From Coprococcus sp. (GTDB taxonomy: Bacteria > Bacillota > Clostridia > Lachnospirales > Lachnospiraceae): a DNA stretch of 63,963 nt. Each line of letters begins with the position of its first letter. The first letter of the stretch is position 1. The stretch covers positions 1-63,963 of the forward strand of contig JAEDGN010000006.1 in the NCBI GenBank assembly GCA_016297495.1. Reading direction: 5' to 3'. The notes beneath the pieces were generated by a model. That model had not been told where the DNA came from and made no database searches. It saw only the letters and a list, made by a program, of their open reading frames with translations. A program made the translations under genes and the position numbers. Below, one piece after another: positions 9,413-17,419 of this stretch.

Positions 9413-10548
9413 TACAGAGAAGAAAAAGATTTCAATACCATACAAATAAGTATAATGTTCATATGTATGATTTCCGGCTGGTTATTTATGTGTGGATACT
9501 GGGAATTATTGGCGTACTTGTCATTAACAGCGCAGCCGATGGATTTGCAGCCAAGCAGCTGATTGGATTTATTGGCGGCTCCGCTGCGATGATAATTTTT
9601 TCACTTATTGACTATAATTATATTGCAAAATTCGAATGGTTTTTGTATTCTATTAATATAGGGATGTTAGTGGCTGTCAAGCTTTTTGGCATTAATGTAA
9701 ATGGTGCCACCAGATGGTTTTCTCTTGGACCTTTTGGCACATTGCAGCCATCGGAGCTCAGCAAGGTGATCATGCTCATAATCTTTTCACATCTGATCAG
9801 TGAACAGAGGGATAAAATCAATTACTTTTCCGTTATACTGAGAATTGGTATTTTATACGTTGTTCCGATGTTTTTGATTGCGATGGAACCGGATCTGTCG
9901 ACGACTCTGGTTTTTGCCTTTCTGTTCTGTACACTGATGTTTGTTGGGGGCATCAGCTACAAGATTATTGGCATTATTCTCGGTACAGGCATACCTCTGG
10001 CAGGGGTATTGATCTGGTATGTGCAGCAGCCGAATCAGATATTGCTCCGGGATTATCAGGTGGACAGAATCATGAGTTTCCTGAATCCTTCGGACTATCT
10101 GCTGACAACCTATAATCAGCAATATAATTCAACGATGGCTATTGGTTCGGGAATGCTTACGGGGAAAGGCCTTAATAACAATACGATTACATCTGTAAAG
10201 GGTGGTAACTTCATATCGGAGCCACAGACCGATTTTATCTTCGCAGTAGTAGGAGAAGAACTGGGATTTATCGGAAGTTGTGTGGTCCTTGGACTTATTT
10301 TGCTCATTGTTCTTGAATGTCTGCATATTGCCAAGGATGCGAGAGATATGCGGGGGCGGCTGATTGCGGCAGGTGTTGCCGGTATTATTACTTTTCAGTC
10401 TTTTGTCAATGTGGGTGTTGCCACGGGCATATTGCCAAATACAGGACTGCCCCTGCCATTTGTAAGTTATGGTCTGAGCTCATTGCTGAGTAACTTTTTA
10501 TGTATTGGTTTAGTATTAAATGTTGGTTTACAGCGGAACAGGAGGTAA
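9409..10548 (+). CDS. rodA: rod shape-determining protein RodA (SEDS glycosyltransferase)
   Basis: Polymerises lipid II into glycan strands and works with the PBP2 encoded upstream. The 379-residue protein has about ten membrane segments and SEDS motifs: NGATRWFSLGPFGTLQPSEL, AMEPDLSTTLV with the likely catalytic aspartate, the SEPQTDFIFAVVGEELG loop and TGLPLPFVSYGLSS near the end. Its four-base overlap with minE places elongation and Min genes on one transcript. Confidence 0.93.
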   Translation: MIQRRKRFQYHTNKYNVHMYDFRLVIYVWILGIIGVLVINSAADGFAAKQLIGFIGGSAAMIIFSLIDYNYIAKFEWFLYSINIGMLVAVKLFGINVNGATRWFSLGPFGTLQPSELSKVIMLIIFSHLISEQRDKINYFSVILRIGILYVVPMFLIAMEPDLSTTLVFAFLFCTLMFVGGISYKIIGIILGTGIPLAGVLIWYVQQPNQILLRDYQVDRIMSFLNPSDYLLTTYNQQYNSTMAIGSGMLTGKGLNNNTITSVKGGNFISEPQTDFIFAVVGEELGFIGSCVVLGLILLIVLECLHIAKDARDMRGRLIAAGVAGIITFQSFVNVGVATGILPNTGLPLPFVSYGLSSLLSNFLCIGLVLNVGLQRNRR

Positions 10549-10554
10549 TTATTT

Positions 10555-10950
10555 ATGAACATTGGTTTAGTAGCCCATGATACAAAGAAGATGCTGATGC
10601 AGAATTTCTGTATTGCATACAGAGGGATTTTATCTAAAAATGAGTTGTATGCAACGGGTACAACGGGACGTCTGATCGAGGAAGTGACAAATCTCAATAT
10701 TCACAAATTTCTTGCGGGACACCTGGGCGGAGAGCAGCAGCTGGGTGCGCAGATTGAGCATAATAATATTGACCTGATGATTTTCCTCAGAGATCCTTAT
10801 ACACCAAAACGCCATGAACCGGATGCCCATGCCATAGTCAGTCTGTGTGATGCCCATAATATTCCGATTGCTACCAATCTTGCAACAGCTGAACTTTTGA
10901 TTAAGGCTTTGGACAGGGGCGATCTTGAATGGCGTGAATTCTATAAATAA
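10555..10950 (+). CDS. mgsA: methylglyoxal synthase, with a catalytic-position Asp to Glu change
   Basis: Converts dihydroxyacetone phosphate to methylglyoxal and phosphate, a bypass used under sugar-phosphate stress. The 131-residue protein matches the family in length and in GTTGRLIEE, IFLRDP and IPIATNLATAELLI. The usual GGDQQ motif, whose aspartate is the catalytic base in E. coli (Asp71), is GGEQQ here, with Glu60 encoded by GAG at 10732-10734. The second conserved aspartate (HEPDAHA) is kept. An AGGAGG site precedes the ATG and only six bases separate the gene from rodA. Identity is clear; activity is less sure because of this residue. Confidence 0.9.
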   Translation: MNIGLVAHDTKKMLMQNFCIAYRGILSKNELYATGTTGRLIEEVTNLNIHKFLAGHLGGEQQLGAQIEHNNIDLMIFLRDPYTPKRHEPDAHAIVSLCDAHNIPIATNLATAELLIKALDRGDLEWREFYK

Positions 10951-10962
10951 CAGGAGATTTGC

Positions 10963-11946
10963 ATGAAAAAATTCATAGCAGCTGTCTGTATTTCTGCGAT
11001 GATTTTATGCGGATGCGGCAGTCAGACAGCTTATCTGAAGCCTTATACGGTTGTGACAGCCGGCAAGACCTCTGATGTTGTATCTATGCTTCACACGGAT
11101 GTATGGGAGGGATTCGCTGAGAATCTTGCTGTCGTTTCCGTTGAAGACAGTCAGACGGGGGTCAATTCTCAGACCCTTTCTGAGATAAATGGAACAGAGA
11201 TTTTGCTGACTGGCACAACCGATCATACGGTATTGACAGCGTATAATATATATACCCAGATGCCGCCGGCCAGTATTACGAAGATTCTGACAGCTCTGGT
11301 GGCGCTGAAATACGGCGGTGATCTGGACCAGAAGGTTATTCTGACAGATGATGTCAATGTAGATGTATGGGATGCCCAGATGTGTGGATTTAAACCCGGG
11401 GATGAGATGACCCTGCGCACGCTGCTGTACTCAATGCTTGTATATTCGGGGAATGATGCAGCCAATGCGGTAGCTTCTGCTGTCAGTGGCGGAGATATCC
11501 CGGCTTTTTGTGAACTTATGAATGAAGAAGCAAGGAAGCTTGGCGCAACGCAGACTCATTTTGTAACTCCTAACGGGCTGGATGATCCTGATCATTATAC
11601 GACAGCCTATGATCTTTATCTGATTTTTAATGAATGTCTGAAGTATGATGTGTTCAGGGATGCCATCAGTCAGCCACGATATACAGCTTCTTTTGTCCGT
11701 GACGGAGAAGAGTGTCAGCAGACTTATGATTCTACCAATTATTATCTGCTTGGCAACAAGACACCTCCAGAGGGAGTCACTGTCATTGGAGGAAAGACTG
11801 GTACAACGGACAATGCCGGATTATGTCTGATCCTCTATGTGGAGGATGAGGCAGGTAACGGCTATGTTTCTGTTCTGCTGGGATGTCCGGATAAAGATAC
11901 GCTTTATGCCAGCATGTCAAAATTATTATCGGATATTCGTAAATAA
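10963..11946 (+). CDS. D-alanyl-D-alanine carboxypeptidase, lipoprotein form
   Basis: Low-molecular-weight PBP of peptidase family S11 that trims the terminal D-alanine from pentapeptides. The catalytic motifs are present: S104-ITK, the SGN of YSGNDAAN, and K278-TG. The N-terminus MKKFIAAVCISAMILCGCGS is a lipoprotein signal with a cysteine in ILCGC, so the enzyme is probably lipid-anchored at its N-terminus; the C-terminal amphipathic anchor typical of DacA is not seen. AGGAG precedes the ATG. It follows mgsA by 12 bases and may end the mre-min operon, since a new promoter begins right after it. Confidence 0.9.
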   Translation: MKKFIAAVCISAMILCGCGSQTAYLKPYTVVTAGKTSDVVSMLHTDVWEGFAENLAVVSVEDSQTGVNSQTLSEINGTEILLTGTTDHTVLTAYNIYTQMPPASITKILTALVALKYGGDLDQKVILTDDVNVDVWDAQMCGFKPGDEMTLRTLLYSMLVYSGNDAANAVASAVSGGDIPAFCELMNEEARKLGATQTHFVTPNGLDDPDHYTTAYDLYLIFNECLKYDVFRDAISQPRYTASFVRDGEECQQTYDSTNYYLLGNKTPPEGVTVIGGKTGTTDNAGLCLILYVEDEAGNGYVSVLLGCPDKDTLYASMSKLLSDIRK

Positions 11947-11949
11947 GCA

Positions 11950-11978
11950 TTGTCTTTTTGGGCAATTTATACTATAAT
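11950..11978 (+). promoter_or_regulatory. sigma-A type promoter for the small P-loop gene
   Basis: TTGTCT and TATAAT are separated by 17 bases. The element lies just after the carboxypeptidase stop and about 60 bases before the next ATG. Confidence 0.65.
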
Positions 11979-11987
11979 TAAGACAAA

Positions 11988-12007
11988 TATATTTAAGTTT
12001 AAATATA
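11988..12007 (+). promoter_or_regulatory. 9-bp inverted repeat just after the start of transcription
   Basis: TATATTTAA and TTAAATATA are exact inverted copies with a two-base centre. They sit about ten bases after the predicted -10 box, where a repressor could bind. The regulator is unknown, and the AT-only sequence makes chance possible. Confidence 0.35.
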
Positions 12008-12038
12008 ATTTGCGTATATAAACTAGGAGGAGATTACA

Positions 12039-12458
12039 ATGATACAGATTATATCAGGTGTAAAAGGCAAAGGAAAAACAAAGTTCTTGATTCAGAAGGC
12101 AAATGAGGCAGTGAAGGCTGCTAACGGCAGTGTTGTGTATCTTGACAAGAACAACAAGCATATGTATGAATTAAGTAACCGTATTCGGTTGATTAATGTC
12201 GGTGATTTCCCTATTGATACATACGATGCCTTTTTGGGCTTTGTTTGTGGCCTGATTTCACAGGACAGAGATCTGGAGACACTGTTCCTTGACAGTTTCC
12301 TGACAATTGCAAGTGTATCTGAAGAATATGTTGGTTATGTATTATCCAAGCTTTCAGATATCTCTGACAGATTCAAGGTTGATTTTACTCTCAGCATTTC
12401 CATTGATGCTGATAATATTCCTGAGGAATTTAAGAAAGATATTGTTATTTCCTTATAA
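12039..12458 (+). CDS. small P-loop protein of unknown function
   Basis: A 139-residue protein with a clear Walker A motif (GVKGKGKT, residues 7-14) and a possible Walker B segment (ETLFLDS near residues 87-93). It has no helicase, kinase or transport domain that I recognise. No signal peptide or membrane segment is visible, so it is probably cytoplasmic. It is sometimes labelled PilT-like by automated pipelines, but no pilus genes are near. AGGAGG precedes the ATG, it has its own promoter and a strong terminator follows, so it is a single-gene unit. Confidence 0.75.
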   Translation: MIQIISGVKGKGKTKFLIQKANEAVKAANGSVVYLDKNNKHMYELSNRIRLINVGDFPIDTYDAFLGFVCGLISQDRDLETLFLDSFLTIASVSEEYVGYVLSKLSDISDRFKVDFTLSISIDADNIPEEFKKDIVISL

Positions 12459-12483
12459 TTCCATATTTTTTACCAATGATTAC

Positions 12484-12543
12484 AAAGCTGCTGTACTACA
12501 GGATAAATGTGATGATTATCTGTAGCTGTACAGCAGCTTTTCT
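12484..12543. terminator. two-way terminator between converging genes
   Basis: A 13-bp stem AAAGCTGCTGTAC / GTACAGCAGCTTT encloses a second, nearly paired arm (TACAGGATAA with TTATCTGTA). Both ends are A or T rich, so it can stop transcripts from both the P-loop gene and the DUF378 gene. Confidence 0.85.
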
Positions 12544-12552
12544 GCTTTTCGT

Positions 12553-12756
12553 TTAGTCTGATTTAAGCTTCCAAAACAGGACAAGTGAATAGATGCCGGC
12601 AATGCCGACAATAGCGAATATGATTCTGGTGATGGCTGAAAGTGTGCCGAAAAAATAACTGATAAGATCAAATTCGAAAAATCCAATCAATCCCCAGTTT
12701 ATTGCGCCTATAATGATTAGAATCAGTGCTGTAATATCCAGCCAGTTTCGTTCCAT
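12553..12756 (-). CDS. DUF378 small membrane protein
   Basis: A 67-residue protein made of two membrane segments, with the family-typical opening DITALILIIIGAINWGLIG (residues 6-24) and a second hydrophobic stretch near residues 40-62. The function of DUF378 (B. subtilis YuzA type) is unknown. The ATG at 12756 on the minus strand follows AGGAGG; a longer upstream frame would put that site inside the gene. It is a lone minus-strand gene, divergent from the radical SAM gene. Confidence 0.85.
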   Translation of the reverse strand: MERNWLDITALILIIIGAINWGLIGFFEFDLISYFFGTLSAITRIIFAIVGIAGIYSLVLFWKLKSD

Positions 12757-12910
12757 TATATAACCTCCTTCCGATGATTGCACTGTATGATTATTATGAT
12801 CAGAACAAAAATAATTATACGTTATGATAATTTTGTGAAAAAGGGTTCCAATATAAGTCAAAAAAAGTTATAATAAACAGACGCAGGACAAAAGCAAGGG
12901 GGAAAAAGTA

Positions 12911-13849
12911 TTGTTTTATCCTTATTCACTCTGGCTGAAACAGCGGTATGGTGAAAAAGTCTACAAGCTTCCGGTCAGCCTGCCGGTATCCTGTCCAAAC
13001 CGCAGGAATGGTCAGGGCGGCTGTAGTTTCTGTTCCGAGCTGGGGACTGGTTTTGAGGCGATGGATCATCCGGCATCTGTCACGGAGCAGCTGCAGCATG
13101 CAAGAGAGATTGTATCCAGACGCTATAAAGCACGCAAGTATATTGCATATTTTCAGAATTATACGAATACATTTATGCCAATGGATGTTTTCCGGTCTTA
13201 TCTGACAGAAGCTGCCATGTTCCCGGATATTGTTGAGATATCTGTTTCCACACGGCCGGACTGTATACGGCAGGATTATCTTGAATGGATGGCACAGCTT
13301 CAGGAGAAAAGCGGTATTCAGATGAATATTGAACTGGGACTTCAGACTGCCAATTATCATACACTGGATCATATTCATCGTGGACATTCTCTGGCAGAAT
13401 ACATTGATGCAATGCTTGCTATCCGGCAGTTTCCATTTACCACCTGTACGCATTTAATTGCGAATCTTCCGGGGGATACACTGCGTGACGCCATTGAGAG
13501 TGCAAGGATCGTATCTGTACTTCATACGGATATTGTAAAGATTCACTCTCTTTATATTGCCAAAGGAACGGCTATGGCAGAGGATTATGAACAGCACAGG
13601 CTGGAAATCTGCAGCAGGGAAGAATATTTTGAACGCCTCAGGGTGATGTTGGAGAATCTGAGTCCGGATATAGCAGTAGAAAGGCTTTTTAGCCGAATTC
13701 CGGAAAAAGATGCGCTTTTTTGTAACTGGCAGTCCAGCTGGTGGCGCTTAAAGGATGAGTTTGAAGATTATATGAAACAGCATGAGAGCTTTCAGGGGAA
13801 ATATTTTAATTACACGAACGGTTCGGCGCTCAAAGGAGTTTTTGAATGA
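12911..13849 (+). CDS. TIGR01212-family radical SAM protein (YtqA-like)
   Basis: A 312-residue radical SAM enzyme of unknown substrate. The cluster-binding cysteines are C28, C38 and C41 (CPNRRNGQGG then CSFC), spaced as in this family. The VEISVSTRPDC and MNIELGLQTANYHTLDHIHRGH blocks are also typical of the Elp3-related fold. The TTG start follows AGGGGG by about ten bases and no ATG alternative exists nearby. A TATAAT box at 12872-12877 could be its promoter. The stop overlaps the next gene's start by four bases, linking it to the HlyD-like gene. Confidence 0.88.
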   Translation: MFYPYSLWLKQRYGEKVYKLPVSLPVSCPNRRNGQGGCSFCSELGTGFEAMDHPASVTEQLQHAREIVSRRYKARKYIAYFQNYTNTFMPMDVFRSYLTEAAMFPDIVEISVSTRPDCIRQDYLEWMAQLQEKSGIQMNIELGLQTANYHTLDHIHRGHSLAEYIDAMLAIRQFPFTTCTHLIANLPGDTLRDAIESARIVSVLHTDIVKIHSLYIAKGTAMAEDYEQHRLEICSREEYFERLRVMLENLSPDIAVERLFSRIPEKDALFCNWQSSWWRLKDEFEDYMKQHESFQGKYFNYTNGSALKGVFE

Positions 13850-15213
13850 GTAGAAATCAGACAGACGCCGGCTCAGGCGGCAAAAGACATTTAAAAATAA
13901 ATATAGGACTTATTATTTTTATTTTTATTTTTTTGTATATGGTGGCCATCGGTATAATGTATCTGACAAAAGATCATATTTCATTTTGTGAAGTTCAGTC
14001 GGGAAGAATTGTGGATAGTGACAGTTATACGGGATTTATTATAAGAAATGAAAATCTGGTGGGTGCAGTCAGGAGCGGTTATATCAGTTATTTTATCAAT
14101 GACGGGGACAGGGCGGCAAAAAACAGTAATGTCTGCATGATAGAACGAAGTCAGAAGGATACTGGCAGTGATAGTACCCGGGATTATACCACTTATACTT
14201 TTAATGACAGTGATTACAGCAGCATCCGTGAACTGGTGACTACCTTTAAAAAGAATTACAGCGACAATGACTATGGTGATGTCTATAATCTTGATTATCA
14301 GCTGAACAGTATCGTCAGCCAGATCGTCAGCAGAAACAATATCAATACGATGAATACCGTATCATCGGGCGGCAATTATGATATTATGAAAGCGTCGGAA
14401 GCAGGAATTATCAGTTATGCGTATGACCGTATGGAAGGATATTCCATGGAAGATATAACTGCTGACTTATTTACTTCCCGTGATTATGAGAAGGTTCAGC
14501 TGGCAGCAGGTACATGGGTTGAAAGTCAGTCACCGGCCTATAAGGTGATATATGATGATAACTGGCAGATAATGATATATCCGACAGAAGAACAGCTGAA
14601 GAAACTGAAGGACCTGGAAAAGGTGGATATTGTTCTTACCAGAGATGAGCTTACGATCACAGCAGATGTCAATGTGTTCGAGAATGACGGGAAGACGTTT
14701 GTCAGTTTCGGTTTGAGCAATTACATGATCCGCTACTGTAATGACCGGTATATAGATATTGAGATCGTCTGGGACAGTCATGAAGGCCTGAAAATTCCAA
14801 AATCAGCCATTACAACGAAGGATTTTTATATGATTCCTGCTGAATACCTGGTGACCAAAGACGAAACTTCCGAGAAGGGTTTTTGGGTCGATACAGATGA
14901 AGGTCCGGAATTTATCAAACCGGTCATCTATAGTCAGAACGATGATTTCTGTTATGTCGATTGCAAGGATGTCAGTGCAGGTACGGTTCTCAGACAGTCA
15001 TCATCAGGTGAAACATACACTGTCAGTTCAACGGCAGCTCTTAAGGGGGTTTATAATATAAATAAAGGATATGCCATGTTCCGCCTGATTGATGTTCTTT
15101 ATGAATATGGCGATTATTGTATCATCAGCAATGAGACAAACTATGGTGTCACGCTTTATGATCATATTATTCTTGATGGTGACAGTGTCAGCGAGAACCA
15201 GATCATTTATTAA
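13846..15213 (+). CDS. HlyD-like single-pass membrane protein next to division genes
   Basis: A 455-residue protein with one N-terminal membrane segment (about residues 23-42) and a long extracytoplasmic part. It resembles the membrane-fusion (HlyD) class usually paired with transporters, yet no ABC or MFS gene is nearby. Conserved-looking ends include GYAMFRLIDVLYEYGDYCI near the C-terminus. AAAGGAG precedes the ATG and the gene overlaps the radical SAM gene. It lies in one run with yggS, sepF and divIVA, which suggests a role in envelope growth or division rather than export. That is inference from context. Confidence 0.75.
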   Translation: MSRNQTDAGSGGKRHLKINIGLIIFIFIFLYMVAIGIMYLTKDHISFCEVQSGRIVDSDSYTGFIIRNENLVGAVRSGYISYFINDGDRAAKNSNVCMIERSQKDTGSDSTRDYTTYTFNDSDYSSIRELVTTFKKNYSDNDYGDVYNLDYQLNSIVSQIVSRNNINTMNTVSSGGNYDIMKASEAGIISYAYDRMEGYSMEDITADLFTSRDYEKVQLAAGTWVESQSPAYKVIYDDNWQIMIYPTEEQLKKLKDLEKVDIVLTRDELTITADVNVFENDGKTFVSFGLSNYMIRYCNDRYIDIEIVWDSHEGLKIPKSAITTKDFYMIPAEYLVTKDETSEKGFWVDTDEGPEFIKPVIYSQNDDFCYVDCKDVSAGTVLRQSSSGETYTVSSTAALKGVYNINKGYAMFRLIDVLYEYGDYCIISNETNYGVTLYDHIILDGDSVSENQIIY

Positions 15214-15239
15214 ATTTGCTTACAAAGGAGGTTTTTTTG

Positions 15240-15932
15240 ATGCTTATAGAAAATGTCAAAGAAGTAGAGAAACATATTCAGGCAGCCTGCGAAAGAGCCG
15301 GAAGATCCAGAGATGAGGTTAAGCTGATCGCGGTCAGCAAGACGAAACCGGTCACAGATATTGAAGAAGTACTTTCAACAGGCATACTTGATTATGGTGA
15401 AAATAAAGTTCAGGAACTGGCAGATAAATATGAGATACTTCCGAAGAATATTCATTGGCATATGATTGGACATTTGCAGAGAAATAAGGTAAAATATCTT
15501 ATGGGAAAGGTTGCGATGATCCATTCTGTGGATTCTCTCAGACTGGCAGAGCAGATAGAGCATGAAGCTGCCAAAGCAGATACAGTCGTCAACATATTGA
15601 TAGAAGTCAATGTGGCCGGAGAGGAATCGAAATTCGGTACAACCTGTGAAGCGGCCATTGAACTTGTGAGGAATGTGGCCCTGATGCCGCATCTGAAAAT
15701 AAAAGGGTTGATGACAATTGCTCCATTTACAGAGAATCCGGAAGAAAATCGTGTTTATTTCCGGAAATTAAGACAATTATCTGTTGACATAAAAAGCAAA
15801 AACATCGATAATGTTGATATGGACGAATTATCGATGGGTATGACCGGAGATTATGAGGTTGCCATTGAAGAAGGAGCGACTATGGTCCGTGTAGGCACTG
15901 GTATATTCGGGGAACGGAACTATCAGATATGA
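15240..15932 (+). CDS. YggS family PLP homeostasis protein
   Basis: A 230-residue PLP-binding protein (PLPBP/YggS) with no known catalytic reaction, involved in keeping PLP and amino-acid pools in balance. The PLP lysine lies in LIAVSKTKP (near residue 35), with GENKVQE, HWHMIGHLQRNK and LSMGMTGDYEVAIEEGAT as family blocks. The ATG at 15240 follows AAAGGAGG by eight bases; the in-frame TTG at 15216 lies before that site and is rejected. Placement before sepF is typical in Firmicutes. Confidence 0.95.
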   Translation: MLIENVKEVEKHIQAACERAGRSRDEVKLIAVSKTKPVTDIEEVLSTGILDYGENKVQELADKYEILPKNIHWHMIGHLQRNKVKYLMGKVAMIHSVDSLRLAEQIEHEAAKADTVVNILIEVNVAGEESKFGTTCEAAIELVRNVALMPHLKIKGLMTIAPFTENPEENRVYFRKLRQLSVDIKSKNIDNVDMDELSMGMTGDYEVAIEEGATMVRVGTGIFGERNYQI

Positions 15933-15985
15933 TTGTTTTGTTCGGTTTGTTGTCCGCATAAATAAAAAGAGGAGCGTATTGTATA

Positions 15986-16621
15986 ATGAGTAAAGGCTTT
16001 AACAAAATTCTTGATTTTATGAAGCTCAATGACAATGAATATGATGATTACGATGAATATGATGATGAAATAGAAGAAGAGATCGATGAGATAGAAGAGG
16101 AGCCGCCTAAGAAAAAGAAGTCGGCCTCTAAAGTTGTATCATCTTCCAGGATTAAGAAATCATCAGCAAGTCTGGATGATGATCCGGACGATTTTGATGA
16201 TCTGGATGATGAGCCAATGGCGAGAAAAAAGAGTCAGAGCAGCTATACTTCCAGAAAAACTTCTTCGTACGGCCGCAGCAGCAAGATTGTACCTATGCGT
16301 TCTTCATCAGCGTCCCGCAGTATGGAAGTGTGTGTATCAAAACCAATTGATTTTAATACCTGTCAGGAGATCAGCGATATCATTTTATCCGGAAGGGCTG
16401 CCATTATTAATTTTGATACTGTTACAACCCAGGAAGCTCAGAGAATCATTGATTTTGTATCTGGAGCCTGTTATGCTATTAATGGCAGCGCCAAGCAGAT
16501 ATCTGATTCAATTGTTATTGTAACTCCGGAGGATATTGATATTACAGGAGATCTTCAGGAAATGGCATCTTCTGGCGTGGATGTTCCGGCTTTCGGGTAT
16601 TCTGAGGAAGATGACGAGTGA
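15986..16621 (+). CDS. sepF: cell division protein SepF
   Basis: Bundles FtsZ filaments and ties them to the membrane. The 211-residue protein starts with a short amphipathic segment (GFNKILDFMKL) for membrane binding, has a long acidic and Ser/Lys-rich linker (residues 18-105), and ends with the SepF/DUF552 domain (about 110-200: PIDFNTCQEISD, GRAAIINFD, RIIDFVSGACYAI). GAGGAG precedes the ATG. In many relatives a yggT gene lies between sepF and divIVA; here divIVA follows directly. Confidence 0.95.
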   Translation: MSKGFNKILDFMKLNDNEYDDYDEYDDEIEEEIDEIEEEPPKKKKSASKVVSSSRIKKSSASLDDDPDDFDDLDDEPMARKKSQSSYTSRKTSSYGRSSKIVPMRSSSASRSMEVCVSKPIDFNTCQEISDIILSGRAAIINFDTVTTQEAQRIIDFVSGACYAINGSAKQISDSIVIVTPEDIDITGDLQEMASSGVDVPAFGYSEEDDE

Positions 16622-16664
16622 TGGACAGCAGGATTGTATAAACGGATAAGGAGGGTTACTAATT

Positions 16665-17327
16665 ATGTTAACACCAATTGAAATTCAGGGAAAGACCTTT
16701 AAAAACAGTGGAATGGGATATTCCAAGGTGGATGTGGACAGCTTTTTTTCAAGCCTTACAACTGATTATGAGGCGCTTTACAAAGAAAACCTTTCATTAA
16801 AAGAAAAAATCAACAATCTCAATGAGAGCCTGAATCATTACAGAGAGATTGAAAAATCTCTCCAGAAGGCACTTGTGCTGGCGGAAACTACAGCTGAGGA
16901 GACCATCGTTGGTGCCAAGAAAAATGCGACTGTTATTGAACAGGAGGCTGTTTTGAAGGCACAGACGATCGTGGCGGATGCCAAAGTAGAGCTTGAACGG
17001 CTTCATGTGAAGACAGCAGATCTGCTTCAGCAGTATGATCGCTACAGAGCACAATATAAAGCTTTGGCAACGGCTCAGCTGGAAGTGCTGAATTCGGAGG
17101 TATTCAATATTGAACTGGCAACAATGGACGCTTTATCAGGACTTGAAAAAGATGCATCGGAACATGCTGATCAGCTTCAGGCAGAGCCTGTGTATGCGGC
17201 AGCTGATACTGCAGCTGATACAGTAACTGCTGAAGAACCGGAAGAAGATTTTGATGAGACATTGTCAACGGAGGATTCCATGATCAAGGATTTTTCTGCT
17301 ATGTTCGACAATGAAGAGGGGAATTAA
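16665..17327 (+). CDS. divIVA: DivIVA domain cell division protein
   Basis: A 220-residue coiled-coil protein that marks curved membrane at poles and septa. The N-terminal lipid-binding domain is clear (LTPIEIQGKTFKNSGMGYSKVDVDSFF), followed by coiled coil (about residues 35-155) and an acidic, Ala-rich tail. AAGGAGG precedes the ATG. It ends the yggS-sepF-divIVA run; a terminator follows. Confidence 0.92.
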   Translation: MLTPIEIQGKTFKNSGMGYSKVDVDSFFSSLTTDYEALYKENLSLKEKINNLNESLNHYREIEKSLQKALVLAETTAEETIVGAKKNATVIEQEAVLKAQTIVADAKVELERLHVKTADLLQQYDRYRAQYKALATAQLEVLNSEVFNIELATMDALSGLEKDASEHADQLQAEPVYAAADTAADTVTAEEPEEDFDETLSTEDSMIKDFSAMFDNEEGN

Positions 17328-17355
17328 AATCATATAAATTTTAAGTGGATATTGA

Positions 17356-17393
17356 CCGGGCAGACTGAAGGAGACTGCCCGGACATTTTGTTT
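17356..17393 (+). terminator. terminator after divIVA
   Basis: CCGGGCAG and CTGCCCGG form a GC-rich 8-bp stem with an 11-base loop, followed by ACATTTTGTTT. The T-run is interrupted, but the stem is strong. Confidence 0.7.
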
Positions 17394-17419
17394 AAATCAC
17401 ATTGTTTTGGAGAGAGAAT

